Source: Candidatus Lachnoclostridium pullistercoris
GTDB taxonomy: Bacteria; Bacillota; Clostridia; Lachnospirales; Lachnospiraceae
DNA length: 48,803 nucleotides
Assembly (NCBI GenBank): GCA_019119775.1
Contig: DWWL01000084.1
Coordinates: 1-48,803 of the forward strand
Reading direction: 5' to 3'
Under the pieces are notes generated by a model, which saw nothing but the letters and a program-made list of their open reading frames with translations, had not been told where the DNA came from and made no database searches. Made by a program: the position numbers and the translations under genes. This document shows positions 24,891 to 33,311 of the stretch, in pieces; position 1 is the first letter of the stretch; every line of letters starts with the position of its first letter.

Positions 24891-26060
24891 TTAAAGTTCC
24901 ACCACGTCTATCGGTGAATAGTAGGTGGGTATAAAGATGCTGGGATCCATGCCCCCGCGGAACATAGGCTCCCCTATGGTCGTGTGTCTGAAGCCTGCGA
25001 ATATCGCTCCGGGCAGGTACGCATAGAGAGGCGCAAGGAAATTGTGATCTTTATCCGGAACCGGCATGGGGCAGTATCTTACACCGCTGTCCACGCCTAT
25101 TTCCTCCGGCCTTTTGTCACAGAAGAGCAGAACATCTCTCTGCCCTCTTGTTCTCATGACTTTTACTGTATCTGCAATCTGAGAAAGATTGCTGTCGTTG
25201 GTATTGATCAGCACCATCTCCCCGATCTCTCCGCCCGGCTCCATCATAACATTCACATGTTTAAAATTTTCACTGTCTATAACTGCGCAGGCATCACCGG
25301 AAAGCTCCACCACTTTGGCCTGAATAAATTTCCCTGCCCAAAACAGGGGGCCATCTCCCGTAACTTCCAGATATTTCTTGTCCATCCAGTTAATCGCAGC
25401 GGCAAAACAGCTGTCGTCGATCTCAGCAAGCTTTGAGAAAAAGTTTTTGTGATAATTTTTCACCGCATCCTTGAAATCAGTGAGATTGTCTTTTCCGTTT
25501 TTTACCTCTCCTATCGCCGCAGCTATCGTCATCATAGTCAGAACATTGGCAAAATACGTGCGGAGTCCCGCATTGTTATCTCCCTTTGGAATATTGGGGT
25601 AGCAGAGGATATCAGCAGCCTTCGCTGTCGCAGATTCCGGATTATCTGTTACCGCCACAGTTATAATTCCGTGCTTTTTGCACTGCTCCATAGCCTCGAT
25701 GGTGCGGTAAATTTTTCCCGAATAACTGACAAAAAATGCAATGGTATTTTCACTCCTGCCCTCATAATCATAATGCCGGCTCAACTCTATCGCTTCAACT
25801 GCCTCATATTCCACTTCCGGTATGTAATGCTCAAAAGCACCTTTGGCCGCAAAAGCCACCAGATTGGAATCTCCGCAGCCGCTTGCAATGATGTGATCTA
25901 CACGTTTAAAGACTGGATCATCTATGATCTTTCCCACAGCCTCTGCGGAACGCTCTATCTGGATAAGACTTAAAGGTTCCACATCCATACACTGAGCGTG
26001 AAAACTGTCCTGAAAATAAAACTTTCTGTAATATTTTTCATCATTTAACTTTCTGTACAT
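24891..26060 (-). CDS. SIS-domain protein, AgaS/deglycase-like (paralogue 1 of 4)
   Basis: The 389-aa protein has two SIS (sugar isomerase) domains: ASGCGDSNLVAFAAK near residue 60 and FFVSYSGKIYRTIEAM near 110 mark the phosphosugar site of the first; the second carries AKVVELSGDACAVIDSEN. The length matches AgaS-type aminosugar-phosphate isomerase/deaminases more than the shorter FrlB deglycases. In such proteins the fold opens, isomerises or releases an amine from a sugar phosphate. It is the last gene of the operon, 8 bases after paralogue 2. The substrate is unknown; the altered YSGK (rather than SGS) loop suggests a specificity different from the others. Confidence 0.85.
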   Translation of the reverse strand: MYRKLNDEKYYRKFYFQDSFHAQCMDVEPLSLIQIERSAEAVGKIIDDPVFKRVDHIIASGCGDSNLVAFAAKGAFEHYIPEVEYEAVEAIELSRHYDYEGRSENTIAFFVSYSGKIYRTIEAMEQCKKHGIITVAVTDNPESATAKAADILCYPNIPKGDNNAGLRTYFANVLTMMTIAAAIGEVKNGKDNLTDFKDAVKNYHKNFFSKLAEIDDSCFAAAINWMDKKYLEVTGDGPLFWAGKFIQAKVVELSGDACAVIDSENFKHVNVMMEPGGEIGEMVLINTNDSNLSQIADTVKVMRTRGQRDVLLFCDKRPEEIGVDSGVRYCPMPVPDKDHNFLAPLYAYLPGAIFAGFRHTTIGEPMFRGGMDPSIFIPTYYSPIDVVEL

Positions 26061-26068
26061 CGCTCACC

Positions 26069-27277
26069 TCAACCAATCCAAGTTTCCGTTCTGAAATCAA
26101 AGCGCCCGTTAAAGAAATTGTGCTCATTGACAGCTGCATGATACGCCGCCAGCAGCGCGCCCGGTATAAAATCCACAAAGGGGGACATCCACTGCTCCGG
26201 CGCTTTCGCGATACGGCAGACAGTTGCCCGCCCCGCGTTCTCCATGGAATTCACTCCCATTTCGGCTATACCGTAAAAATTGTCGATCTCTCCCAGATTC
26301 CTGCACCGGACTTCAAATTCCGACTCTTCCATATCTGTCACAACAAGAGTCGGCCTCTGCTGGGCAAGACAGCCGTTAATCGTGTCTTTCATGCGTCCAA
26401 GACTCTTATCCGCTTCATTGATCATGATTATCTCGGCAGTTTCCTCTGGTCCTCTGAAAAAGAAGCTTATGTGGGCAAATTCTTCCGAGGTTGTGTGATC
26501 GCAGTACACTCCGCTGCACTCAATGAACTTCTGTTCTACGAACTGTGCGGAACTTCCCTCGTTCCCGTCAGCTATAACCTCAAATTTCCGCAGATCTTTC
26601 ATCCTCACAGCTTCTTCAAACATCGTGTCATCGATCCGCTCCAGGTCCTCCATAAATTCCAGCGTATAGTCAGCGATTTTTTCTCCTGCCGCATAAAACT
26701 CTTCTTCACTCAGGCTGCCTTTGCAGTATCCTATGTAAGCTCCCAGCGCGGCAATCCCCACCATGCTCGCATAATAGGAGCGAAGTCCCGGAGAATTGCA
26801 GCCGTCCGGAGTCTCTACATTAAAAACGGTCTTTGCCGCTTTTCCCCCTTTTGACTCCGGGTTTCTCGTAATCAGCATTGTTTTCGTGCCGAAGTCTTCC
26901 GCCTTCTTCATAGCCTCTGCCAGCCTGTCCGCTGACCCGCTGAAACTCACGGCCACTACCAGAACCTCCTCTGCTTTCATGCCTTTTAACGTCTTTTCTC
27001 TGGTATAATAATGGCAGAAATCCATAATATCCGGTGCGTTGCAGAGCTTTATTCCGCTCATTTTTTTAAATCCGGGAAGCATCGCTCCCGCGGCAGAATA
27101 AGAATCTCCGCAGCCGGTCAGGATCACACGTTTAATTCCGGCACAGCATTCTTTCTCTATAATTCCGGAAAGTTTTTCCAGATTAAAACATTTCTCCTTC
27201 TGGACCGCGGCAAGCTCTTTTAAATCCCGCACCTGATGCAGAACAGAATTTTCATAGCTGTCTTTTTTCAACCCCAT
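26069..27277 (-). CDS. SIS-domain protein, AgaS/deglycase-like (paralogue 2 of 4)
   Basis: 402 aa with two SIS domains. The first has LTGCGDSYSAAGAMLPGFKK near residue 56 and VAVSFSGSADRLAEAMKKA near 110, both typical of phosphosugar binding, then DGCNSPGLRSYYASMVG. The second has FIECSGVYCDHTTSEEFAH. The SGLRSYYA-like block after the first domain is shared by all four paralogues, which shows a common origin. It lies 15 bases after an MFS gene and 8 before paralogue 1. The exact reaction is not known. Confidence 0.85.
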   Translation of the reverse strand: MGLKKDSYENSVLHQVRDLKELAAVQKEKCFNLEKLSGIIEKECCAGIKRVILTGCGDSYSAAGAMLPGFKKMSGIKLCNAPDIMDFCHYYTREKTLKGMKAEEVLVVAVSFSGSADRLAEAMKKAEDFGTKTMLITRNPESKGGKAAKTVFNVETPDGCNSPGLRSYYASMVGIAALGAYIGYCKGSLSEEEFYAAGEKIADYTLEFMEDLERIDDTMFEEAVRMKDLRKFEVIADGNEGSSAQFVEQKFIECSGVYCDHTTSEEFAHISFFFRGPEETAEIIMINEADKSLGRMKDTINGCLAQQRPTLVVTDMEESEFEVRCRNLGEIDNFYGIAEMGVNSMENAGRATVCRIAKAPEQWMSPFVDFIPGALLAAYHAAVNEHNFFNGRFDFRTETWIG

Positions 27278-27292
27278 TCTCCTCCTATTATT

Positions 27293-28570
27293 TTATTCAA
27301 AAACACTTTTATGGACATTTCTATACTTTTTGCTCATGGCGAGAGCTGCCACACCAAAGATCAGAGCTGCTGTATACATAATCATTCCCAGTATAAACGC
27401 ACCGGCAAAAGAGCCTGTCACATCGTAAATTCCTCCGATCGGCGAATATACCAGTGCGGCAATCATACTGTTTCCGATCATGAGTACAGCCCAAATCTCA
27501 GAATAATGACGGTCTCCCACCACCGTGCGGGCTACCAGCGGAGCCTGCACACTGTACATGTTCAGCCCGCCAAAGCCAGTGAGAAAACAGGACGGGATCA
27601 GCAGCGCGCTGTTTCGGATGGAAAGCATCAGCCCTCCCATTCCGAGAGCCATGAACACCATTCCCCAGGTCATACCGGCCTTCACTCCGTACCTGTCATT
27701 GATTTTCCCCAGAAGGAATCCGCAGCAGACAGAGCCGACGCTGTAAATGCTTGAAGCGATGGATCCCAGCTCTACGCTTGTCCCCAGTTCCATTGTGGAA
27801 AATGTTGCTATGTAATTGGGAACACTGCTCCCCACACTGTAGCAGAGACATACCAGCCACGCAAAATACAGCATAGGCAGACGAAATGCCTCTTTTCTTG
27901 TGACTCCCCATGTCTGACCGGCGCCGGAAGCCGCCAGCGCCTCCCTCTCTGCCTCTTCTGCTCCATAAGGTCTGCATCCTGCCTCCGCCGGGCTCTTCAG
28001 ATGAGTTGCCACATACGGGAGGGCTACCACCAGAGGGATTAAAGCCAGAATGTGATAAGCATCTCTCCAGCCAGTACGCACGATCAGCTGAGCACTGATC
28101 AGATTGAACAGAATGCTGAAAGCGTTGCCGCAGGATACACAGATTCCAAGAGCCGTCCCCGTTTTTTTCTTAAACCACATACTGATGATAAGGGGCATCG
28201 CCAGATATTGGGTGAATGCTGATCCTATGCCGATCATGACTCCCGATACATAGAAGCCATATACTGAGCTGTAGGATCCCATGAGAAACATTCCAAGCAG
28301 CATCAGAAACAGAGCCGACGGCACGACAATACTGAGCTTTTTAGTATTCAGTACCTTTCCGGCTACCGGATAGAGCACAGCCATGACCGCGCATTCAATG
28401 CTGTTGGTCAGCGTCAGCTGCCTCACCTGGATGCCAAAATCCTTCACCACCGGTGACACAAAGTTTCCCAGGCTCACCGTAACTACACTTGTTGTAAAAT
28501 AAATCAGTACACAGCAGATCACTATCGTCCACGCATAGTGTCTCTTCCCAGCTTTTGTTCCCATAATCAA
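27293..28570 (-). CDS. MFS transporter, OFA-like (first of an adjacent pair in map order)
   Basis: The 425-aa protein has twelve helices. HYAWTIVICCVLIYF opens the first helix, and MWFKKKTGTALGICVSCGN is the cytoplasmic loop typical of oxalate:formate-antiporter-like MFS members. The start is either a TTG at 28570, with GAGAG five bases upstream and overlapping the previous stop, or the ATG two codons later. It is paralogous to the neighbouring MFS gene. In this operon it may carry a substrate or product of the SIS enzymes. Confidence 0.88.
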   Translation of the reverse strand: MIMGTKAGKRHYAWTIVICCVLIYFTTSVVTVSLGNFVSPVVKDFGIQVRQLTLTNSIECAVMAVLYPVAGKVLNTKKLSIVVPSALFLMLLGMFLMGSYSSVYGFYVSGVMIGIGSAFTQYLAMPLIISMWFKKKTGTALGICVSCGNAFSILFNLISAQLIVRTGWRDAYHILALIPLVVALPYVATHLKSPAEAGCRPYGAEEAEREALAASGAGQTWGVTRKEAFRLPMLYFAWLVCLCYSVGSSVPNYIATFSTMELGTSVELGSIASSIYSVGSVCCGFLLGKINDRYGVKAGMTWGMVFMALGMGGLMLSIRNSALLIPSCFLTGFGGLNMYSVQAPLVARTVVGDRHYSEIWAVLMIGNSMIAALVYSPIGGIYDVTGSFAGAFILGMIMYTAALIFGVAALAMSKKYRNVHKSVFE

Positions 28571-29835
28571 CCAAACTCTCTTCTTTTATTTCTTTCAGAC
28601 ACAGAAAGGGCTGTCATACCTATCATCATGGCTCCCGCATAAAGTATGATCGCCATAATAAATGTCCCTTTGTAGCTTCCGAATTTGTCGTAAAACATTC
28701 CTATAGAGGAGTACAGACCTCCTCCAATCAGACTGTTGGCCATCATCATCCATGACCATATCTGAGAATAATGCCTGTCTCCCACAATTTTTTTTGCCAG
28801 AAGCGGACACTGCACAGCATACATGCTGGCTCCCAGCCCTACGATAAACGCTCCCGGAAGGACCAGCATCGGCGTTGTCCTGCTGAGCAGCATGATCGAA
28901 TAACCGATAAAAGCGGTGCCTGCTCCCCAGATCAGCCCTGCCCTGACGCCCAGTTTGTCGTTCAGTCTCCCCAGAACAATGCTGCTTATGATCGTGCCCA
29001 CATTAACGCAGATTCCGGCAGCAGAGCCAAAGGCAATGCTCTGTTCCAGCTCCATAGTTGTATAGGTGGCGGTATATCCGGAAACGCCGCTGGCATAGCT
29101 TATGAGAATACAGGCAAACCATGCCAGATAGAAAAAGCCCGAATGAAATGCCTGTTTTAATGTGATCCCATACCCGCTTTCCGCCGCAGCACTTTTTCTT
29201 TCCGCCCCATTATCGATAACTGCCTCTTCTCCGTAAGGAGACAGTCCAAGTTCTCTGGGTGTCTTTATGATCAAAAATACTGCAGGTATCGTGACAACCG
29301 CCGCTATAAGCGCCAGGATCATATAAGCTGCTCTCCACCCAAATACAACGATAAGTCTTGCAGAGAGCATATTGTAAAAAATACCTGCTGCGCTTCCCAC
29401 CGCGATCACCATTCCGAGCACAGTTCCCGCTTTTTTCTTAAACCACATGTTGATCACTGTCGGTATGGCAACGTAGCCGGTAAACGCCTGCGCAACGCCG
29501 GTAATCAGCCCTGACAGATAGAACATATACGGCGAATGATAGGAAGACATAAGCGCCAGTCCGCTTACCTCTGCAACAGAAGCGATGCCCATGACCCGGC
29601 CTATTTTCCTGCTCATCAGTATCTTTGACGCTATAGTATACATAAATGCCATAGACATGGCCTGAATGCTGACAAACATCGTAAGGCTGCTGACCTCACA
29701 GTTCAGATCTTTTACTACAGGCGTCACGAAATTCCCCATAGCCACTGTCAGGGCGCCCGCAGATCCCATTTTGATACACATGCAGGCAATCATGATCTTC
29801 CACGCATAATGCAGCCTGCTGCTTTTTCTTCCCAT
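28567..29835 (-). CDS. MFS transporter, OFA-like (second of an adjacent pair)
   Basis: About 422 aa with twelve helices, paralogous to the gene that follows: RLHYAWKIMIACMCIKMG, VTPVVKDLNCEVSSLTMF and MWFKKKAGTVLGMVIAVGSA match it block for block. I chose the ATG before GRKSSRLHYAWK (29835, AGAGGT ten bases upstream); an in-frame start at 29898 would overlap the preceding gene. The pair probably arose by tandem duplication. Substrates are not known. Confidence 0.88.
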   Translation of the reverse strand: MGRKSSRLHYAWKIMIACMCIKMGSAGALTVAMGNFVTPVVKDLNCEVSSLTMFVSIQAMSMAFMYTIASKILMSRKIGRVMGIASVAEVSGLALMSSYHSPYMFYLSGLITGVAQAFTGYVAIPTVINMWFKKKAGTVLGMVIAVGSAAGIFYNMLSARLIVVFGWRAAYMILALIAAVVTIPAVFLIIKTPRELGLSPYGEEAVIDNGAERKSAAAESGYGITLKQAFHSGFFYLAWFACILISYASGVSGYTATYTTMELEQSIAFGSAAGICVNVGTIISSIVLGRLNDKLGVRAGLIWGAGTAFIGYSIMLLSRTTPMLVLPGAFIVGLGASMYAVQCPLLAKKIVGDRHYSQIWSWMMMANSLIGGGLYSSIGMFYDKFGSYKGTFIMAIILYAGAMMIGMTALSVSERNKRREFG

Positions 29836-29857
29836 CTTTAACCACACCTCTTTCAGT

Positions 29858-30844
29858 TCAGAACAAATAATATATTCCCAGCAGCACGATTCCGGCAAAA
29901 TACAGGCCGATTCCCGACCAGAGAAGGATCTTTGTCTTTCTGCTTATATTGGAAAATTCCTTATAATACATTCCCCAGAATATGGTCCACACATTTGCCG
30001 ATTTTCCCAGCAGGAAAGAGATTGTCGCACTGAGCGCCGGCATGGAATATATGGACATCAGATTGCCGCCGTAGTGACAGAGGGCCGCTCCTGCTGACAT
30101 TATGATGGGGGATTTGCTCTCTCCAACCGCAAACACAAGTTTCCACTGTTTTTTCCGTGTAAAACTGATGCCGGTAACGACCGCTACGCTTATAAACGAT
30201 CCCGTAGCCATATAGGCACAGGTAAGCACCGGAGCAAAGTTTCTGGCTGTTCCTGCCGCCGTGCCCATAGACCAGCCATTCTGCAGGATTGCGGTAAAAA
30301 GCATCAGCAGGATGACCATGACCGACATAGTCCTGGATTCTGACTTTACGCCATGATCTCTGTCTCTGGAGCCGGACGCAGCTGCGCAGACAAAGCCTGC
30401 TGCGATAAAAATAACCGTCGAAGCGATAATCAGAACAAGAGCCGTCCTCTCCCTGGGGAGTCCCTCTTCCGCGATAGAGGTAAAAACACCTAAAACGATG
30501 CCGATTCCGCCGCTGATGGTAGTTGAAAGCAGAAGCCCTACTTTTCCCACTACGACCAGGGAACAGTAAAGTCCCAGGGACATAAGCCCGCCCCCGATCA
30601 GGATCGTAAGAACCGTATCTGCGTTTTCCAGAGAAATCTCTGCTATGCTTCTGTCCAGCAGAAACGGAGAAACGACAAGGGTGATCGCCCAGATCAGAAT
30701 AAAAGAAAATGTGTAAAGCCAGAATATGACTCCGGCGATGGGATAGCCATGAAGATGTTTTTGAATCTGCATCCAGCTTCCCCACATTGCTGCTGCCAGC
30801 AATGTGAGGAACATGGATACTTCAAGTGAAAAATATGTTTCCAT
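29858..30844 (-). CDS. Ten-helix DMT-like transporter
   Basis: The 328-aa protein has ten predicted helices. MFLTLLAAAMWGSWMQIQKH resembles the first helix of drug/metabolite-superfamily sugar carriers such as the RhaT/GRP group, and VVVGKVGLLLSTTISGGIGIVLG lies in the middle. A clear family assignment is not possible by eye. It lies 17 bases after the short YjbQ-like gene and 22 before the MFS pair. It is likely an importer or exporter for the pathway. Confidence 0.72.
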   Translation of the reverse strand: METYFSLEVSMFLTLLAAAMWGSWMQIQKHLHGYPIAGVIFWLYTFSFILIWAITLVVSPFLLDRSIAEISLENADTVLTILIGGGLMSLGLYCSLVVVGKVGLLLSTTISGGIGIVLGVFTSIAEEGLPRERTALVLIIASTVIFIAAGFVCAAASGSRDRDHGVKSESRTMSVMVILLMLFTAILQNGWSMGTAAGTARNFAPVLTCAYMATGSFISVAVVTGISFTRKKQWKLVFAVGESKSPIIMSAGAALCHYGGNLMSIYSMPALSATISFLLGKSANVWTIFWGMYYKEFSNISRKTKILLWSGIGLYFAGIVLLGIYYLF

Positions 30845-30861
30845 GCTTCACTTCCCAATTC

Positions 30862-31251
30862 TCAGCCGCATATGATCGCGTAGCTGCTGTCACAGGCATC
30901 TGAAAACGGCAGCAGATATACATTTCCCGAGATCAGAGCCTCTCCTTCATGAATGATAAAATCTTTTGATGATTCCAGAAGAGCCGCCCTGCTTCTCCCC
31001 GCTGACCGCTCCGGATCACTGTTATCCCTGTAGTTCGTCCTCGGCGGCAGTATTCTCTCCAGATCATCCCATATATCTTCAAGGATCTCCCGCCTGTTTT
31101 CTGGAACACTTACAATACCTGTATTTTCATTAAGCACGGCAACGCTGCAAAGACCTTCTTTTACACCGCTCTCTGAAACTGCCTTTGCGATCTCCGAAGT
31201 AATGTCAATGCTGCTTTGCCCCTTAAAGCTAACTCTGTTTAGCACAAACAT
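30862..31251 (-). CDS. Degenerate YjbQ (UPF0047)-like protein (129 aa)
   Basis: The fold pattern follows the YjbQ family: VSESGVKEGLCSVAVLNEN, then EDIWDDLERILPPRTNYRDN, then FIIHEGEALISG. The residues that are usually conserved are lost: the His of the GHxKAxLxG stretch is Arg (GRSRAALL), and the terminal EFDGPRxR block is absent. It resembles the two YjbQ units in the 269-aa protein two genes upstream. It may be a structural or regulatory subunit rather than an enzyme. Confidence 0.7.
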   Translation of the reverse strand: MFVLNRVSFKGQSSIDITSEIAKAVSESGVKEGLCSVAVLNENTGIVSVPENRREILEDIWDDLERILPPRTNYRDNSDPERSAGRSRAALLESSKDFIIHEGEALISGNVYLLPFSDACDSSYAIICG

Positions 31252-31263
31252 AGTTTTTCTCCC

Positions 31264-32433
31264 CTAAAAAATCACAACTTTGCTGTCTCCTATTGTGGAA
31301 CCGACTCCGGATCTCTTCTGCGGAGAATCTTCTGCCCTGAAATAGACCTCTCCATTCAGAAAAGCCACATACGCAGCAAGCAGAGTTCCCGGTATGTAAT
31401 TGAGAAGAGGAGACAAAAACTCAAATCCTTTCGGCGTTCCCGGCACAGTGCACACCGTTACTGACGCCGGTGCCCCATAATCTTCCCCATCAGTATCGGT
31501 GATCAGAATACAGCTCCTCCCGATTTTAGAAGCCTGCTGCATAGTCTCTACCATTCTTGAGTGATTGTGATCGGCATTGTCCGCGATCATCATAACCCCT
31601 GACCGCTCCGGATTATGACGGAAGTAATTTACATGGCACCAGTTTTCAGAATCTACGGCATTTGTCATCTTCCCAGCCGCCTCCACGAATTTTGCCCCCA
31701 CAAACGCCGCTGTAGCATACATGGAAGCATCTCCGATCATCTCATTTCCGATATCGTCTTTCCACTTTTCTGCCATATCAAACATCAGCGCATCCATACG
31801 GTCAAATTCTCTTTTATAAGAATCTACATAAGAGGAGATTGCTCTGCAGAGTTCATCCTCACTCTCCGCGCTGCAGTATCCCTTCACCACACCCATTCTG
31901 ACTGCCAGCAGAAACAGGGCGGAAATAGATGCAAAATAGTTTCTCAGGCCCGGTCCCGGCTCAGGAAATGGAGGCGTATTCACGATCAGAGAATATTCTG
32001 CCTCTTTTGCCGCTCTGGAATCCGGAATATTTGTAACCGCCAGTGTATGGCATCCCTTCTGATTCGCTCTCCTGAGCGCCTCCATCACTCTCACCGGACT
32101 TCCTGAAGCGCTGATCCCAACTAAAAGCGTGGAATCCTCCTGGCCTTTTTCGTATTCGATATACCGTGCAGCATCCATACATCTCACTGCTTCAAATGAA
32201 GAAGCAAAGGCTCCTGCATATTTTTTAAAGGCGGGCACTGCCGCTATACCTGCAAAGTAGGAATCTCCGCAGCCGGTAAAGATCACCTTTCTGATTTTTT
32301 TCAAAAGCTGATCTGGCACAGCCTCCAATCCCTGTCTGATTCCTCTTAACTGCGCCTCACACATGTTCGGAATATCCATACACTGTCTGCGCAGCTGATT
32401 ATCATGCATTGCTTTATCCATTGAACTCTCCAT
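31264..32433 (-). CDS. SIS-domain protein, AgaS/deglycase-like (paralogue 3 of 4)
   Basis: 389 aa with two SIS domains. First: FTGCGDSYFAGIAAVPAFKKY near residue 53 and VGISASGSPVRVMEALRRA near 105, followed by PGPGLRNYFASISALF. Second: KFVEAAGKMTNAVDSENWCHVNYF, where DSENWCH is shared with paralogue 4. It stands between the two YjbQ-type genes (12 bases before the short one, 59 after the tandem one). This alternation of SIS and YjbQ genes suggests the two families act together. The reaction is unknown. Confidence 0.85.
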   Translation of the reverse strand: MESSMDKAMHDNQLRRQCMDIPNMCEAQLRGIRQGLEAVPDQLLKKIRKVIFTGCGDSYFAGIAAVPAFKKYAGAFASSFEAVRCMDAARYIEYEKGQEDSTLLVGISASGSPVRVMEALRRANQKGCHTLAVTNIPDSRAAKEAEYSLIVNTPPFPEPGPGLRNYFASISALFLLAVRMGVVKGYCSAESEDELCRAISSYVDSYKREFDRMDALMFDMAEKWKDDIGNEMIGDASMYATAAFVGAKFVEAAGKMTNAVDSENWCHVNYFRHNPERSGVMMIADNADHNHSRMVETMQQASKIGRSCILITDTDGEDYGAPASVTVCTVPGTPKGFEFLSPLLNYIPGTLLAAYVAFLNGEVYFRAEDSPQKRSGVGSTIGDSKVVIF

Positions 32434-32492
32434 TCTGCCATTAGATATACAGCAAATTTTTGAAATCTTTTTCTGTCTGACTTTGGCGGTCC

Positions 32493-33302
32493 TTACACCT
32501 GATCTGGTATAACAGCAGCGTAAACGGTTCTCGGCCTCGGTCCGTCAAACTCGGCAAATATAATTCCCTGTCTTTCTCCGATTACAAGCTCTCCCTCATG
32601 CACCGGCAGTGTGATCTGGCTCCCCGTCAGCGCAGTTTTTACATGTCCGCCCGCGTCAGAAGCCGTCTCCCTGTGCTTAAAATCTGCCCGTGTGGGAACC
32701 ATTTTCTCTATGTCTCCCATAATATCCGCCGCACCTTTTTCTGTGGCATCGCACAAGATCACGCCAGCCGTGGAGTGAAGCTGGGAAATATGGCAGAATC
32801 CTTCTTTGATCCCGCTGTCTTTTACGCAGGATCTCACCCATTCTGTCATATTGCACATACCCATATACCGGGTCTTAATGCCGGTCTTATAGAGCTTAAG
32901 ATCTTTTTCAATAAGCTGTACTTCAAAAGGTCTTCTCCTCGGTCCGTCAAACTCCAGCAGAACCACGCCCTGGGATGAACCTAAAACCAGCTTTCCTTCA
33001 TGTATCAGAAGCGTCAGATTTCGGCCTACCACGGCCGCTTTCACATTGCCGGATGAATCGAAAGGAGTGATCTGGCTTTTATAATTTACCCGCGCCGGAA
33101 AATTGCGGTCTATTTCATCCATCAGATCATCCAGCCCTCTTCTGTCCCAAAACGAAGTAATGCAGAGCGCTGTTGTGAGTTCGGGCACACTGACCACGCA
33201 GAGTCCTTCCCGGATACCGCTCTCTTCCACAAGCTCATTCAGCCTCTGGGTGACAGAAGAACAACCTTTGAATTCTGTCTCCGTATATTCCCGTGTAAAC
33301 AT
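32493..33302 (-). CDS. Tandem YjbQ (UPF0047) fusion protein (269 aa)
   Basis: Two YjbQ units lie in one chain. Unit 1 (about 1-133) has LCVVSVPELTTALCI, NLTLLIHEGKLVLGSSQ and LLEFDGPRRRPFEV. Unit 2 (about 140-267) has FCHISQLHSTAGVIL, GGHVKTALTGSQITLPVHEG and FAEFDGPRPRTVYA. The HST block and the GHxKxAL His are kept only in unit 2; unit 1 has LTT and GNVK instead. Ordinary YjbQ proteins are single units of about 135 aa that form trimers; their biological reaction is unsettled (a thiamin-phosphate-synthase activity has been reported). Fusion of an active-like and an inactive-like unit is unusual. Confidence 0.85.
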   Translation of the reverse strand: MFTREYTETEFKGCSSVTQRLNELVEESGIREGLCVVSVPELTTALCITSFWDRRGLDDLMDEIDRNFPARVNYKSQITPFDSSGNVKAAVVGRNLTLLIHEGKLVLGSSQGVVLLEFDGPRRRPFEVQLIEKDLKLYKTGIKTRYMGMCNMTEWVRSCVKDSGIKEGFCHISQLHSTAGVILCDATEKGAADIMGDIEKMVPTRADFKHRETASDAGGHVKTALTGSQITLPVHEGELVIGERQGIIFAEFDGPRPRTVYAAVIPDQV

Positions 33303-33311
33303 ATATGTACC

